Shown in pieces: positions 44,401 to 54,494 of a DNA stretch of 64,000 nt. A model generated the notes under the pieces. The model saw only the letters and a program-made list of their open reading frames with translations, was not told the origin of the DNA and searched no databases. Each line of letters starts with the position of its first letter. Position 1 is the first letter of the stretch. The stretch is taken from positions 62,001 to 126,000 of the forward strand of contig LADZ01000017.1 of the NCBI GenBank assembly GCA_000961845.1, given 5' to 3'. Origin of the DNA: Flavobacteriales bacterium BRH_c54 (GTDB taxonomy: Bacteria; Bacteroidota; Bacteroidia; Flavobacteriales_E; Vicingaceae). The position numbers and the translations under genes are program-made.

Positions 44401-46409
44401 TCTTCGGATTTTTCTTTAAGACCTTCATTTTCTAGTTCTTCTGTATTTTCTTCCGGAGGAAATAGAAATTCTAATGGTTTGGTAAACAAATGCACAAATA
44501 AATATTTAAGCAATAAGCCAGTTTTATTAAATGCTACTCTTCTAGATTGAATGGCTATAAAAATGGCTAATCCAAAACTTACTGTAAAATTCATAAAGCC
44601 AACACCAATAATACCAATAACGGTGTGAACAAAAGTCATAAAATCTATTTGAGAACCTACTGAAACTAATGAAAGACCAAAATTACCTGAAGCAAAAGTA
44701 ACGTGCTGAATGTCTATTGGTAAGCCTAAAAAATGCCCTAAAGTTCCCATAGAACCCAAGAAAATACCTAAAAAGAAGTTTCCTGCCAAACTACCTAAGT
44801 TATTTTCTATATAATAGCTTAGTTTGTTTAACCAAGATTTAGGCATTATAAACTTCAGAAAAGGTTGATGTTTTAATCTTTCCGGCACTTTTTGAAACAT
44901 TACGGCATTATCGTAATAACCGGAAATTATTCCTGAAAGAAATAAACATAGTCCGGCAATTGCTCCATGCATTAACGAAAAACTTTCCCATGGATGGAGA
45001 TTCTCAATAATTTTAAAAGCTTTAGCATCTCCCAAAATATGGCTTCCGACAATCCAATAGTAAATAATAGCAATGGTAATAGCCACAGGGAAAGCCACGA
45101 ACATGTTACCTACAAAAGCTACAAACTGGCTTCGGAAAGTTTTCACGATAAGTGCAGAAAGGTTTTTTATGGCTTCTTCTACAGAGCCTTTTATATCTAA
45201 TGAAGCAGCAATTTTAGAGGCTGTCATTGCAGGTTGCTTGGTTGCTAAAGTAGAGTGGGTAAGATGAATGCCAATAAATCCGAAAGAATAATTCATGCTA
45301 TACAAAAACGATTCGCCAAAGGGAGCTAACTTTAAGTAATAAATAGCGGCTTTAAACCAAGTAAGAAAAGCGACTATAAATCCACCTCCCATAGCGGAAT
45401 AGAGCATTTTAATGTATTCTTTTTTGTTGTTGGTGATGTAATGTTCGCCTGTTTTTCCGGCATGTTCGGTAATTTGAAAAGCAAGAAAGCCTATATTTTT
45501 TAGGAAAAGTTCTTTTATACTGTTTTTCTTGTTTTCATATTGAACTATATTTTTCAAGAAGACACTTATTGGTTTCCATTTTTCTTTGTTTTCAAAATGA
45601 GATAAGATTTCTAACAAAGTTAAAATACGAATAAGATGCTGATGCATACGTTGCAATAAATAGGTTAATGCCAAACTGGCTCCTTCATTATGTTGATTAT
45701 TTCTAATTTTTTTGGAAACTCTATCACATTCTTTTATTAAAGCAACACAATGTTTTAGCTTTTCTGTATTTACCGAAAAATTATCCGAACTTTCAATGTT
45801 TTGAAGTAAGTCTATAACTTCTTTGTTTACTATTAAAAAGGGTGATTCGGGGTTTAATAAATCAGGGTGCCGTTTTATAATTTCAGGATCTAAACCAATA
45901 GCAGTAACTCTGTGTATTAGAATTTCAATTGCATTTAATAAAGTAGTGAAGTTTTTAGTTGCAGTTTCTTTTGATGGATGTTGAAAGATTGTTATAAGCA
46001 ATTCTTCAAGTAGTTTTGTTGGAATAGTTTTAAGCCAAATATAATCGGATTTTTTATTAAAAACCATATTGACTATATCTCTCAATACATTTTCTTGAGG
46101 GACAGGAGGAAGAAAAATATGAGCTACTTTTCTAAAGCTTTCGCTAAAAAAACCTTCACTAGATAAAATTCCTGATTCGGTAAGTAAGGAATGGCTATCA
46201 CTAGTACTAAAAATAGTATTTAAATAACGATTTAGTCCTTTTTGGTAAGCTTCATTTTCTTTCAGTAATTCAATAAGCTTATTAACTCGTTTTATTATAA
46301 TTTTGTTTGACCTGAACATGGTCGGACGCAGCTTTTTTACCAATTGTTTTAATAGCTCTATATCAACTGTATCTGCATTTTCGGCTATGTTATGTAATAT
46401 CTTTTCCAT
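44397..46409 (-). CDS. Gcr-family ('site-specific recombinase', PF10136) membrane protein
   Basis: A 670-residue protein: a helical cytoplasmic N-terminal half (about 1-320), then about seven transmembrane helices (about 335-640; for example GGGFIVAFLTWFKAAIYYL, FLGLPIDIQHVTFASGNFGL). It matches the family named site-specific recombinase after gonococcal Gcr, but I see no recombinase active site and the many helices argue for a membrane function, unknown. It follows the NtrY-like kinase gene by 6 bases in one transcript. Confidence 0.7.
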   Translation of the reverse strand: MEKILHNIAENADTVDIELLKQLVKKLRPTMFRSNKIIIKRVNKLIELLKENEAYQKGLNRYLNTIFSTSDSHSLLTESGILSSEGFFSESFRKVAHIFLPPVPQENVLRDIVNMVFNKKSDYIWLKTIPTKLLEELLITIFQHPSKETATKNFTTLLNAIEILIHRVTAIGLDPEIIKRHPDLLNPESPFLIVNKEVIDLLQNIESSDNFSVNTEKLKHCVALIKECDRVSKKIRNNQHNEGASLALTYLLQRMHQHLIRILTLLEILSHFENKEKWKPISVFLKNIVQYENKKNSIKELFLKNIGFLAFQITEHAGKTGEHYITNNKKEYIKMLYSAMGGGFIVAFLTWFKAAIYYLKLAPFGESFLYSMNYSFGFIGIHLTHSTLATKQPAMTASKIAASLDIKGSVEEAIKNLSALIVKTFRSQFVAFVGNMFVAFPVAITIAIIYYWIVGSHILGDAKAFKIIENLHPWESFSLMHGAIAGLCLFLSGIISGYYDNAVMFQKVPERLKHQPFLKFIMPKSWLNKLSYYIENNLGSLAGNFFLGIFLGSMGTLGHFLGLPIDIQHVTFASGNFGLSLVSVGSQIDFMTFVHTVIGIIGVGFMNFTVSFGLAIFIAIQSRRVAFNKTGLLLKYLFVHLFTKPLEFLFPPEENTEELENEGLKEKSED

Positions 46410-46415
46410 TATTTC

Positions 46416-49400
46416 TTAAGCCTTAGGAATTTCCATTATAAATGAAGTTGTTTCATTTGGAGTAGACTCAAAACGGATAGTACCATCTATATTTTCTATT
46501 ATGTTTTTAACCATAGCTAATCCAAGTCCCATTCCTTTGTTTTTGGTTGTAAAACTTGGTGTGAAAATATGATTTTTTTGTTCTTCATTAATGCCAATAC
46601 CGTTATCTTTAACAATAATTTCAAAATTATTGTCTTTTGTAGTTACCGTAATTTCAATATTGCCATTTTTTTCGCTCGGAATTGCTTGAACAGCGTTTTT
46701 AATAAGGTTAGTAAATACCCTAATTAGTTGATTTTTATCAGCGACAATATTTGCTGACTGAACTGTTGTATTTAACTGAATGGAATAATTTTTTTTATCG
46801 TCCTCATCAAATAAATTAATAGTGTTTTTAATAATAGGGATTAGGTCAATTTTTTCGGTATTGGCTTTTGGCATTTTGGCGAAGTTGGAGAAAGCATTGG
46901 CAATATTAGCTAGTGTATCAATCTGCTCAATAAGCATATTGGTTGTTTTTTTAATTTTTTCTTGTAATTCAGCCGGGTTTTCGTTGGTAAATCTTTGCAG
47001 GTGTTGTACGCTAAGCTTCATTGGCGTTAATGGATTTTTAATCTCATGAGCCACTTGTTTGGCCATTTCTCTCCAAGCACTTTCTCTTTCTGACTTGGCT
47101 AATTTTTGTGCATTTGCTTCTAATTCCATTACTTTTTTGTTGTATTCTTTTACCAATGCACCAATTTCATCATTAGAATTCCAATTAATTACCTCGTACG
47201 ATTGTCCGAATTGTAAAGCACTAATTTTCTGACGAATTAATCTCAGCGGTTCGGAAATGTAGTTAGCAAAAAATACAGCAATAATTACAGAGATTAAAAA
47301 TAGCATTCCATAAATATTAATAAGAGCTGTAAAGAATTCCGAGAGTTCATTTTCAAACTCATTTTGTTTAGCAAAGTAAGGTAGGTTTACATAAGCCAAA
47401 AACTTATTTTTTCTATTGGTAAAAGGTACATAAGCCGATAAATAATTTAGTTCACCAATATTTTCATTATTTATAAAAGCTACTTTCTTTTGTAAATGTA
47501 TGTTTTTGTAAGCATTTCTGTCCATTCTGGGGCTAAGTAACCCTGCATCGTAGATTTCTGAACGAGAGGTAGCAAGTAATTCACCATTTTTATCAAACAT
47601 ATTAATGTCGGTATAAAAAACATTAGAAAATTTAACCAAATAATAAGTCATTTCATCTAAATTGGCATTTGTAAGCTCTTTGTGTTCGCTAAATTTTTGG
47701 TCTAACTCAATTATTAACGATTGTACTTTTTCCCGTAAGATTTTCTTGTTTTTGTTTACATATTGTTTTTCAATGTAATATGTTGTTCCCCAACCATAAA
47801 GTAAAAATGATAGTAAAATTGTGGAGATAATAAAAAATTGAATTTTAGAACTAAAATCAGTTAACGATAGCAACCAACTGAATGGTGGAGTTTTAATAAA
47901 AACACTAATAACAAAAAATACTAAACTGGTTATTAAAAATAGGTAAGAAAAAGTAGTAACGTAATCTATAAAATCTTTCTTTTTAGCACTAACAATGATG
48001 GTGGTAAACCTGTCGCTTTGGTAGATTAGATGTTCGTTGTTGGTTGTTATTTGTGAGATGAATCCAAAGGTTTTAGGAAGTGAAAATTTTCCTGTCCATT
48101 CCGAAGTATAGTTCATGGTTCCGGAGTTACTCACCAACTTGCCTTTTTTGTATTTGGCATAAGAATATTTATTTAGTTGCAACGACTTTTCAATTTCTTT
48201 TTCATTTAGCAACAATTCAGGATAACCTATAGTTTTTGAATAAGATTGAGGAAAAAACTCTATAAAAAGGTAAGAATCTTTGCGTTTATTGTTAGATGAA
48301 TCTTGAACAATTAAACTACCTAAATAGCTGCTAATTCCATCATTTGAATAGAGGAAATTAATATCATCATTAATATTTTCAGGATGATAGGACTGGGTTT
48401 TAATTTTATTTTTAAAAAAGTCTAAACAGTTAGCGTTTTCATTGTTTTCTTTTATAAAAATAGTGTCGCTGTCTGAGCATTGATAAATATTTACAAAGTA
48501 ATTATTCCAAAAACCACTAAAATATTTGTTGGAAATGTAATTATCAAATTCGGTTTTTTTGTCCCAATATTCATTTAAGTTATTTTGAAGAAAAGTATCT
48601 GCTTCCATTTTGGTCTTTACCTCTTTAAATAAATACTCGGTAATGGGATCTTGTTCTTTTGCAATGTTTTTGGCAACAAATTGTTTGTCAGATAGTTCTT
48701 TGTCCACACTAAAATTGATAAATCCATAAGAAATAGACAGAGCTATTATTAAGGTGATGAAGATTATTTTATTAAATTCTGCTTTTGAAGAAGTGTCTTT
48801 ATAGGAAAAAATTAGGATAACAATTAATATCCAAGCACCATGTAAAAACTGTAGTTTGTAAACTAACTGACCAATAATTAATGCTAATAAAGAGAAAAGT
48901 AAAATAATGCTTACAAATTGTTTTTTGGTAAAAATTGAGGTCGAGAATCTGGTAAAAGCTGTTTTTACTAAAATAATAGTGCTTACATATAGCATTAGCA
49001 GTGTAATGATACCAACAAAACTGTAGGCGCTCAAATCTAGAATGTAATTAATATCGAAATTAATTTTAGAGTTTTTAATTAATCCTTCTAGCAAATCGGT
49101 AATTAAGAGAGGTAAAAAAGCAATAAAAAGCATAAAAATAAATGCTGACCATTTGTTTTTTTTCTGAGAAGTGTTTTTAAATTTTACTGTGAAATAAATT
49201 AAAATAAAGAAAAACACGATGTGAATTAAGAAATCTCCCAAAGAGGGGAAAAATACAGAGTGAGCATAGATTAGAGGACTAAAAATTTCTTGATTAAAAA
49301 CACTTTCGGGGAAATGGTAATTTAAATTTAAGAACCTGAAAATGGCTAAAAAAGCAAAAACAAAAATGTAATTAAATGGTTTTAAAACTTTTGTATTGAT

Positions 49401-50078
49401 GCAAATGATGTTGATACAAGAGGTGATTAATAGTACACTTATGAAGAATAACAACAAGATAATCCAGTTGGTTTTTTTGTAGCTGTTTGGGCTGGTTGGT
49501 TTTTCGCTTAGGTAAACCAACGTTTCTCCGGCTAAATTTAAAACAGGGTAATCTCCATTTTCATGGGAAACATCAAAATTGTTCTGAAAATGAAAGCTTT
49601 CATGGAATTCGTTTTGGAGGTACTTATTTTCAATATTAAATTCCTTTTTAATGAGAATTAAAGCTAAGTAGATTTTGTTGTTTTCCTCTTCTTTAACATA
49701 TTGATACCAACCATTTGCAAGTAAAATTGCTCCTGATTTTTTATTAAATAAAGCAATGTCTTCGGGTAAAACTATGGTTCTATCAGACCAAAAAGTAAGT
49801 TGGTGTTTATTAAAAATAAACATAGCAATACCGTCAGACTCGTAGAGAGCACTTAGTTTTTCGCCATTAAGGTATTTTTCACCGGAAATTTTGTCTACAT
49901 CTTTTAAGGATTTAATTAATTCTGCTGCCTTTTGTTCTCTAGTATTGAGGTGTTCATTAAAGTGCTTAGGATTGTTAGATGTAATGGAAAAAAACGTAGG
50001 TTGAAATTGCAAAATCATCAGGATGGCAATTCCTATAAGCAGCTGAAGGTAGGCACTATGTTTTTTAGTTAACATCAT
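46416..50078 (-). CDS. NtrY-like membrane sensor histidine kinase
   Basis: A very large (1220-residue) sensor kinase. The N-terminal 750 residues have many helices in clusters around two extracytoplasmic regions. A further helix pair brackets a sensor domain (about 800-940), followed by HAMP (PLRLIRQKISALQFGQSYEV), HisKA (MAKQVAHEIKNPLTPMKLSV with the phospho-His) and HATPase_c (NLIKNAVQAI, DNGIGI, GMGLGLAMVKNI). The HEIKNPLTPMKLS box is NtrY-like, and an NtrX-like regulator lies at 54495. The signal sensed is unknown. It starts with two Met codons, so the start is uncertain by one residue. Confidence 0.88.
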   Translation of the reverse strand: MMLTKKHSAYLQLLIGIAILMILQFQPTFFSITSNNPKHFNEHLNTREQKAAELIKSLKDVDKISGEKYLNGEKLSALYESDGIAMFIFNKHQLTFWSDRTIVLPEDIALFNKKSGAILLANGWYQYVKEEENNKIYLALILIKKEFNIENKYLQNEFHESFHFQNNFDVSHENGDYPVLNLAGETLVYLSEKPTSPNSYKKTNWIILLLFFISVLLITSCINIICINTKVLKPFNYIFVFAFLAIFRFLNLNYHFPESVFNQEIFSPLIYAHSVFFPSLGDFLIHIVFFFILIYFTVKFKNTSQKKNKWSAFIFMLFIAFLPLLITDLLEGLIKNSKINFDINYILDLSAYSFVGIITLLMLYVSTIILVKTAFTRFSTSIFTKKQFVSIILLFSLLALIIGQLVYKLQFLHGAWILIVILIFSYKDTSSKAEFNKIIFITLIIALSISYGFINFSVDKELSDKQFVAKNIAKEQDPITEYLFKEVKTKMEADTFLQNNLNEYWDKKTEFDNYISNKYFSGFWNNYFVNIYQCSDSDTIFIKENNENANCLDFFKNKIKTQSYHPENINDDINFLYSNDGISSYLGSLIVQDSSNNKRKDSYLFIEFFPQSYSKTIGYPELLLNEKEIEKSLQLNKYSYAKYKKGKLVSNSGTMNYTSEWTGKFSLPKTFGFISQITTNNEHLIYQSDRFTTIIVSAKKKDFIDYVTTFSYLFLITSLVFFVISVFIKTPPFSWLLSLTDFSSKIQFFIISTILLSFLLYGWGTTYYIEKQYVNKNKKILREKVQSLIIELDQKFSEHKELTNANLDEMTYYLVKFSNVFYTDINMFDKNGELLATSRSEIYDAGLLSPRMDRNAYKNIHLQKKVAFINNENIGELNYLSAYVPFTNRKNKFLAYVNLPYFAKQNEFENELSEFFTALINIYGMLFLISVIIAVFFANYISEPLRLIRQKISALQFGQSYEVINWNSNDEIGALVKEYNKKVMELEANAQKLAKSERESAWREMAKQVAHEIKNPLTPMKLSVQHLQRFTNENPAELQEKIKKTTNMLIEQIDTLANIANAFSNFAKMPKANTEKIDLIPIIKNTINLFDEDDKKNYSIQLNTTVQSANIVADKNQLIRVFTNLIKNAVQAIPSEKNGNIEITVTTKDNNFEIIVKDNGIGINEEQKNHIFTPSFTTKNKGMGLGLAMVKNIIENIDGTIRFESTPNETTSFIMEIPKA

Positions 50079-50210
50079 TGGTGATGTAAAAATACAAAAG
50101 CTGGAGGTTAAAAATGAAACTATCTTTTAAAATCCTTTTATAAAAGCTCTAAGGAATGTTAAATAGATTGTAATTTTAATTAAATTAGTAGTTCATTTTG
50201 AAAAAATATG

Positions 50211-50218
50211 TAGGTTTG
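50211..50218 (+). promoter_or_regulatory. -7-like element directly before gpsA
   Basis: TAGGTTTG fits TAnnTTTG but ends only 4 bases before the ATG, so it would give a leaderless mRNA. No -33 match. It may be a chance match. Confidence 0.25.
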
Positions 50219-50222
50219 CTAT

Positions 50223-51218
50223 ATGGAAAATCAAAGAATTGCTGTTTTAGGAGGAGGTAGCTGGGCTACTGCAATAGTAAAAATACTAACAGAAAACCTA
50301 TCTCTAGTAAATTGGTGGATGAGAGATGCTGAGGCTATTCAGCATATTAAAAAGTTTGATAATAACCCCAGATATTTGCCGGCTATTCAGTTTGAAACTG
50401 AAAGGTTAAATATGAATACTAACTTACAAGAGATTGTAGATCAATCGGATATTTTAATAGTTGCAGTTCCTTCAGCATTTATAGCTAAGGCTTTTGATGA
50501 AGTGAATATTAAAGGTATTGAAAACAAGATAATTATTTCTGCTATTAAAGGCGTAATTCCTGAATACAATCAAATTCCGGCTGAATATTTTCATCTAAAC
50601 TTTAATGTTCCTTATAATAGAATTGGAATGATTGCCGGACCTTGTCATGCTGAAGAAGTAGCTATGGAAAGACTCTCATATTTAACTATTGCTTGCGAAA
50701 ATCAAGAAATAGCTGAATATTTGGCAGGTGCTATGTCATGTAGATATATAAATACGACCACTTCTGATGATTTATTTGGAACAGAGCTTTCGGCAATTTT
50801 AAAGAATGTGTATGCCGTTGCTAGTGGTATTTGTCATGGTTTGGGTTATGGGGACAACTTTCAGGCAGTGTTAATAGCTTGTGCAACCAGAGAAACTAAA
50901 AACTTTATAGATGCGATTCATCCTATCCACAGAGATGTAAATTCCTCAGCATATTTGGGAGATTTGCTAGTTACCGCTTATTCTCAATTTTCTCGTAACA
51001 GAAACTTTGGAAGTATGGTAGGTAAAGGTTATTCGGTACGTTCGGCTCAAATAGAAATGAACATGGTTGCTGAAGGGTATTATGCTGCCAAAGGAATTTA
51101 TGAAATCAACAAAAAATACAATGTTGAAATCCCTATTGTAGATGCAGTTTATCATATTTTGTATGAGAAAATTTCGCCCATTATGGAGATGAAAATCCTT
51201 ACGGGAAAATTGTCTTAA
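50223..51218 (+). CDS. gpsA: NAD(P)H-dependent glycerol-3-phosphate dehydrogenase
   Basis: A 331-residue enzyme that reduces dihydroxyacetone phosphate to sn-glycerol 3-phosphate for phospholipid synthesis. The Rossmann start VLGGGSWATAIVKIL, IISAIKGVIPE, IAGPCHAEEVAM and the C-terminal ELSAILKNVYAVASGICHGLG with the catalytic Lys are all present. Normal length. It is followed 22 bases later by an isoaspartyl peptidase gene. Confidence 0.93.
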   Translation: MENQRIAVLGGGSWATAIVKILTENLSLVNWWMRDAEAIQHIKKFDNNPRYLPAIQFETERLNMNTNLQEIVDQSDILIVAVPSAFIAKAFDEVNIKGIENKIIISAIKGVIPEYNQIPAEYFHLNFNVPYNRIGMIAGPCHAEEVAMERLSYLTIACENQEIAEYLAGAMSCRYINTTTSDDLFGTELSAILKNVYAVASGICHGLGYGDNFQAVLIACATRETKNFIDAIHPIHRDVNSSAYLGDLLVTAYSQFSRNRNFGSMVGKGYSVRSAQIEMNMVAEGYYAAKGIYEINKKYNVEIPIVDAVYHILYEKISPIMEMKILTGKLS

Positions 51219-51240
51219 ACTCATTTTTAAATTTACGCTT

Positions 51241-52278
51241 ATGAGAAATGTTTTGTTAGCTATACTTTACATCACATTTCCGATGTTTTTATTTTCTCAA
51301 AATCAATTAATTATGAGTGAAAATTTTGCTATTGTAATTCACGGTGGTGCGGGTACCATTTTGAAGAAAAACATGACTGATGAACAAGAAAAGGCATATC
51401 AAGAAAAACTTCAAGAAGCACTAGATTCCGGTTATGCCATATTAAAAAATGGGGGTTCTGCCATTGATGCGGTAGAAAAAGCAATAGTAGTTATGGAGGA
51501 CTCACCACTTTTTAATGCCGGCAAAGGAGCTGTCTATACCAATGTGGCTACCAATGAATTAGATGCTTCTATAATGGATGGAAAAACACTTAATGCTGGA
51601 GCTGTTTCGGGTGTAAGAAATGTGAAAAATCCTATAAAATTAGCTCGAGTGGTAATGGAAAAATCAGAACATGTAATGTTAAGTGGTAAAGGTGCTGAAG
51701 ATTTTGCTAAACAATATAAAATAGAAATGGTTGATTCAGCTTATTTTTATAATGAACATCGATTGAAGCAATTGAATAAGATAAAGGACTCCGAAAAAAT
51801 TCAACTCGACCATTCTGATAATGATGATGAACAAGGAGATATAACGGAATTTAAAGATAGTAAATTTGGAACAGTAGGAGCCGTTGCGTTAGATAAACAT
51901 GGCAATTTGGCTGCTGCAACATCTACGGGTGGTATGACCAACAAAAAATTTGGTAGAATTGGAGATTCTCCCATTATTGGAGCAGGTACTTATGCTAATA
52001 ATGCTACTTGTGCCGTTTCTTGCACCGGACATGGAGAGTTTTTTATCAGAAATGTAGTAGCTTACGATGTAGCTGCTTTAATGGAATATAAAAACTTGAG
52101 TTTAGTAGATGCCGCTAATTATGTAGTGAATGAGAAATTGGTTAAATTAGGGGGAGATGGTGGTTTGATAGCCATTGATAAAGACGGAAATATTGCCATG
52201 CCTTTCAATACTAAAGGAATGTATAGGGCTTACAAAAAAGCTAATGGAGAAAGCAAATTTTTGATTTTTAAAAATTGA
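51241..52278 (+). CDS. Isoaspartyl peptidase / plant-type asparaginase
   Basis: A 345-residue Ntn hydrolase made as a precursor that cuts itself before the nucleophile Thr in SKFGTVGAVALDKHGN. Other family segments: FAIVIHGGAGTI, DAVEKAIVVMEDSPLFNAGKG, TSTGGMTNKKFGRIGDSPI-type loop (ATSTGGMTNKK) and SCTGHGE. It has a signal peptide (ending near LFSQ), so it probably works in the periplasm, where it would split isoaspartyl dipeptides or asparagine. Confidence 0.9.
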   Translation: MRNVLLAILYITFPMFLFSQNQLIMSENFAIVIHGGAGTILKKNMTDEQEKAYQEKLQEALDSGYAILKNGGSAIDAVEKAIVVMEDSPLFNAGKGAVYTNVATNELDASIMDGKTLNAGAVSGVRNVKNPIKLARVVMEKSEHVMLSGKGAEDFAKQYKIEMVDSAYFYNEHRLKQLNKIKDSEKIQLDHSDNDDEQGDITEFKDSKFGTVGAVALDKHGNLAAATSTGGMTNKKFGRIGDSPIIGAGTYANNATCAVSCTGHGEFFIRNVVAYDVAALMEYKNLSLVDAANYVVNEKLVKLGGDGGLIAIDKDGNIAMPFNTKGMYRAYKKANGESKFLIFKN

Positions 52279-52294
52279 GATTTGAGTATAAAAT

Positions 52295-52549
52295 CTACGA
52301 TTGCATTTCTTCTTCAATGGCAACAACACCTTTAAGCTCAGGAATGAATTTTTTTATAGATTCTTCTACGCCACCTTTTAGGGTCATGGGACTCATTGAA
52401 CAAGATTTACAAGCACCCAACAGTCTTACTTTAACTACAAGGTCATCAGTAAGTTCAATGAATTCAATATCTCCTTCATCATCCTTTAAAAAAGGACGAA
52501 TTTGCTCCAAAGCTTCATTGATTTTTGATATTAATAGTTGTTTATCCAC
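52295..52549 (-). CDS. NifU C-terminal domain (Nfu) iron-sulfur carrier
   Basis: An 84-residue stand-alone Nfu domain with the cluster-binding pair in LGACKSCSMSPMTLKGGVEE. Nfu proteins carry a 4Fe-4S cluster between two monomers and pass it to target enzymes. It follows the Mrp/ApbC ATPase gene by 31 bases, another cluster carrier, so the two probably act together in iron-sulfur delivery. Confidence 0.88.
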   Translation of the reverse strand: MDKQLLISKINEALEQIRPFLKDDEGDIEFIELTDDLVVKVRLLGACKSCSMSPMTLKGGVEESIKKFIPELKGVVAIEEEMQS

Positions 52550-52580
52550 TTAATAAATTTTAAGGCTAAAGTACATAAAT

Positions 52581-53705
52581 TTAATTTGTTGAACAACCTT
52601 TATTATGAGTAACTTCAACTTTAGCAGTTGGAGCTAATGCTTCGTTTCTTTTTTCTACTTCTTTAATTACATTATCAGCAAAATCCATAAAGGCTCTAGA
52701 TTGAGGTGTGTCCTCTTGCATTACAGCTGGTCTTCCGGCATCTCCGGCTTCTCTAACACTTTGCACTAAAGGAATTTCTCCTAATAATGGTAAATTGAAT
52801 TTTTCGGCTAAGTTTTTAACACCTTCTTTACCAAAAATGTAGTATTTATTTTCAGGAAGTTCAGCAGGAGTAAAATAAGCCATATTTTCTATAAACCCCA
52901 ACACAGGAACATTAATTTGTTCCAATTTAAACATTCCAACTGCTTTTCTAGCATCTATTAAAGCAACATTTTGTGGAGTACTAACAATTATAGCTCCTGT
53001 TACTGGTACTGTTTGTACTAAAGATAAGTGAATGTCTCCTGTTCCGGGAGGTAAATCAATCAGCATATAATCTAATTCACCCCAATTGGCTTCGGTAAAA
53101 AGTTGTGTTAACGCTCTTGTAGCCATTGGTCCACGCCAAACAACTGCTTGGTCGGTATTGGCAAAAAACCCGATAGATAATAATTTTACACCGTGACTTT
53201 CTATTGGTTGAATTAAGTTTCTACCGTTAATTTCAACAGGCATGGGTTTTTCTTCTTCCACATTAAACATCATGGGCATAGAAGGACCATAAATATCAGC
53301 ATCTACTAAACCAACTTTATAGCCTTTTTTTGCTAAAGCAACTGCTAAATTAGCTGTAATGGTAGATTTCCCCACCCCACCTTTACCTGAAGCAATGGCA
53401 ATAATGTTTTTTACATTGGGCAATACTTTGTTTTGTTTAGGCATATCAGCTTCTTTTTTTATGGGCTGAATGTCGATATTTAATTCTACGGAAGTGGCTA
53501 ACACTCTATCTAAATGTAACTGACAAGCTTCAATAATTCTTTTTTTGTTGTGTAATGCCGGATTGTTAACTTGTAGGTTAAAACTAATGTTGTTTCCTTC
53601 TGTTTTAATGTTGCTGACTAAGTTAAGTTCAACTACATCTTTTTTTAAATCGGGCTCAACAACAAAGCTTAGTGCGTGTAATATATCTTTTTCTGAGAAA
53701 CTCAT
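52581..53705 (-). CDS. Mrp/ApbC (NBP35-like) iron-sulfur carrier ATPase
   Basis: A 374-residue P-loop protein: N-terminal MIP18/DUF59 domain (about 1-85), deviant Walker A GKGGVGKSTITANLAVAL, VDADIYGPSMPMMF, MLIDLPPGTGDIHL and the family GFIENMAYF segment. The usual CxxC of this segment is absent from it (IENMAYFTPAEL), while a Cys occurs in the C-terminal NKGCSTN tail. It binds and transfers Fe-S clusters in the cytoplasm. It is adjacent to nfu. Confidence 0.88.
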   Translation of the reverse strand: MSFSEKDILHALSFVVEPDLKKDVVELNLVSNIKTEGNNISFNLQVNNPALHNKKRIIEACQLHLDRVLATSVELNIDIQPIKKEADMPKQNKVLPNVKNIIAIASGKGGVGKSTITANLAVALAKKGYKVGLVDADIYGPSMPMMFNVEEEKPMPVEINGRNLIQPIESHGVKLLSIGFFANTDQAVVWRGPMATRALTQLFTEANWGELDYMLIDLPPGTGDIHLSLVQTVPVTGAIIVSTPQNVALIDARKAVGMFKLEQINVPVLGFIENMAYFTPAELPENKYYIFGKEGVKNLAEKFNLPLLGEIPLVQSVREAGDAGRPAVMQEDTPQSRAFMDFADNVIKEVEKRNEALAPTAKVEVTHNKGCSTN

Positions 53706-53748
53706 AATGATGTAAAATTTTAGACAAAATTAAACATAAAAAACCCGT

Positions 53749-54090
53749 TTACAGTTCCAATTCTGTTAAAGGATTCCAAAAATGCTTTTCAAAGTTGATA
53801 ATTTGGTTGTTTTCGATTTTTACTCCTTCTTTTTCAAGTAATTCTTGCATTAAAAAAGGTGTTTCAAAATGATGTCTGCCCGTTAATTGTCCATTTCTGT
53901 TTACCACCCTGTGTGCAGGAACTTTTTTTTTTTGATGGTGGGCATTGTTCATTGCCCAACCAACCATTTTTGCTCCGGATTTTGTCCCTAAATAATTAGC
54001 AATAGCACCGTAAGAAGTAACTCTTCCTTCAGGAATTTCTCTGGCAACAGCAAAGACCATTTCAAAAAAATCGTGGGATTTAGCAGTCAT
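53749..54090 (-). CDS. Alkyltransferase-like protein (ATL), MGMT family
   Basis: A 113-residue DNA-binding domain of the O6-methylguanine-DNA methyltransferase family: VAREIPEGRVTSYGAIANYLG, VGWAMNNAH, and PAHRVVNRNGQL where true methyltransferases have PCHRV. The acceptor Cys is replaced by Ala, so it cannot transfer alkyl groups. ATL proteins bind O6-alkylguanine and recruit nucleotide excision repair. It follows the MazG-like gene by 3 bases, and mrp starts 43 bases later. Confidence 0.88.
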   Translation of the reverse strand: MTAKSHDFFEMVFAVAREIPEGRVTSYGAIANYLGTKSGAKMVGWAMNNAHHQKKKVPAHRVVNRNGQLTGRHHFETPFLMQELLEKEGVKIENNQIINFEKHFWNPLTELEL

Positions 54091-54093
54091 TAT

Positions 54094-54420
54094 TTAATGT
54101 AGTTTAGGATTATTTTGATGTCTATCTTTATCGCGTTGGGTTTTCTTTTCCAAATTTTTCTCTAAGGCTTTAGTTAAATCTACTCCCGTTTGGTTGGCAA
54201 TGCAAATCAATACAAAAAGCACATCAGCCAGTTCATCATCCAACGATTTTTCTTTGTCGGAGGTTTTTTCAGATTGTTCTCCATACCTACGGGCAATAAT
54301 TCGTGCAACTTCACCTACTTCTTCGGTAAGCATAGCCATATTGGTAAGCTCATTAAAATAACGAACACCTACCTTTTTAATCCAATTATCCACTTGTTGT
54401 TGGGCTTCTTCTAAAGTCAT
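54094..54420 (-). CDS. MazG-like nucleotide pyrophosphohydrolase
   Basis: The start is placed at the ATG at 54420 (MTLEEAQQQVDNWI, 108 residues); the longer frame to 54504 begins with TTG and would overlap the divergent regulator. It is a single MazG/all-alpha NTP pyrophosphatase domain with the EEVGEVAR and DELADVLFVLICIAN metal-binding segments (EExxE...ExxD pattern). Such short MazG proteins remove non-canonical NTPs. It is linked to an ATL repair gene, consistent with a genome-care role. Confidence 0.85.
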   Translation of the reverse strand: MTLEEAQQQVDNWIKKVGVRYFNELTNMAMLTEEVGEVARIIARRYGEQSEKTSDKEKSLDDELADVLFVLICIANQTGVDLTKALEKNLEKKTQRDKDRHQNNPKLH

Positions 54421-54494
54421 TTTTTTGATTTTTGCTTGATTTTTAACTCCCAAATTAATTATTATTTTTACACCTACAAAAAAATAAAAATAGT

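Noticed and set aside
44397-46409. Mobile element suggested by the 'site-specific recombinase' family name
   Set aside because: No recombinase catalytic residues, many membrane helices, no flanking repeats; it is a normal operon gene.
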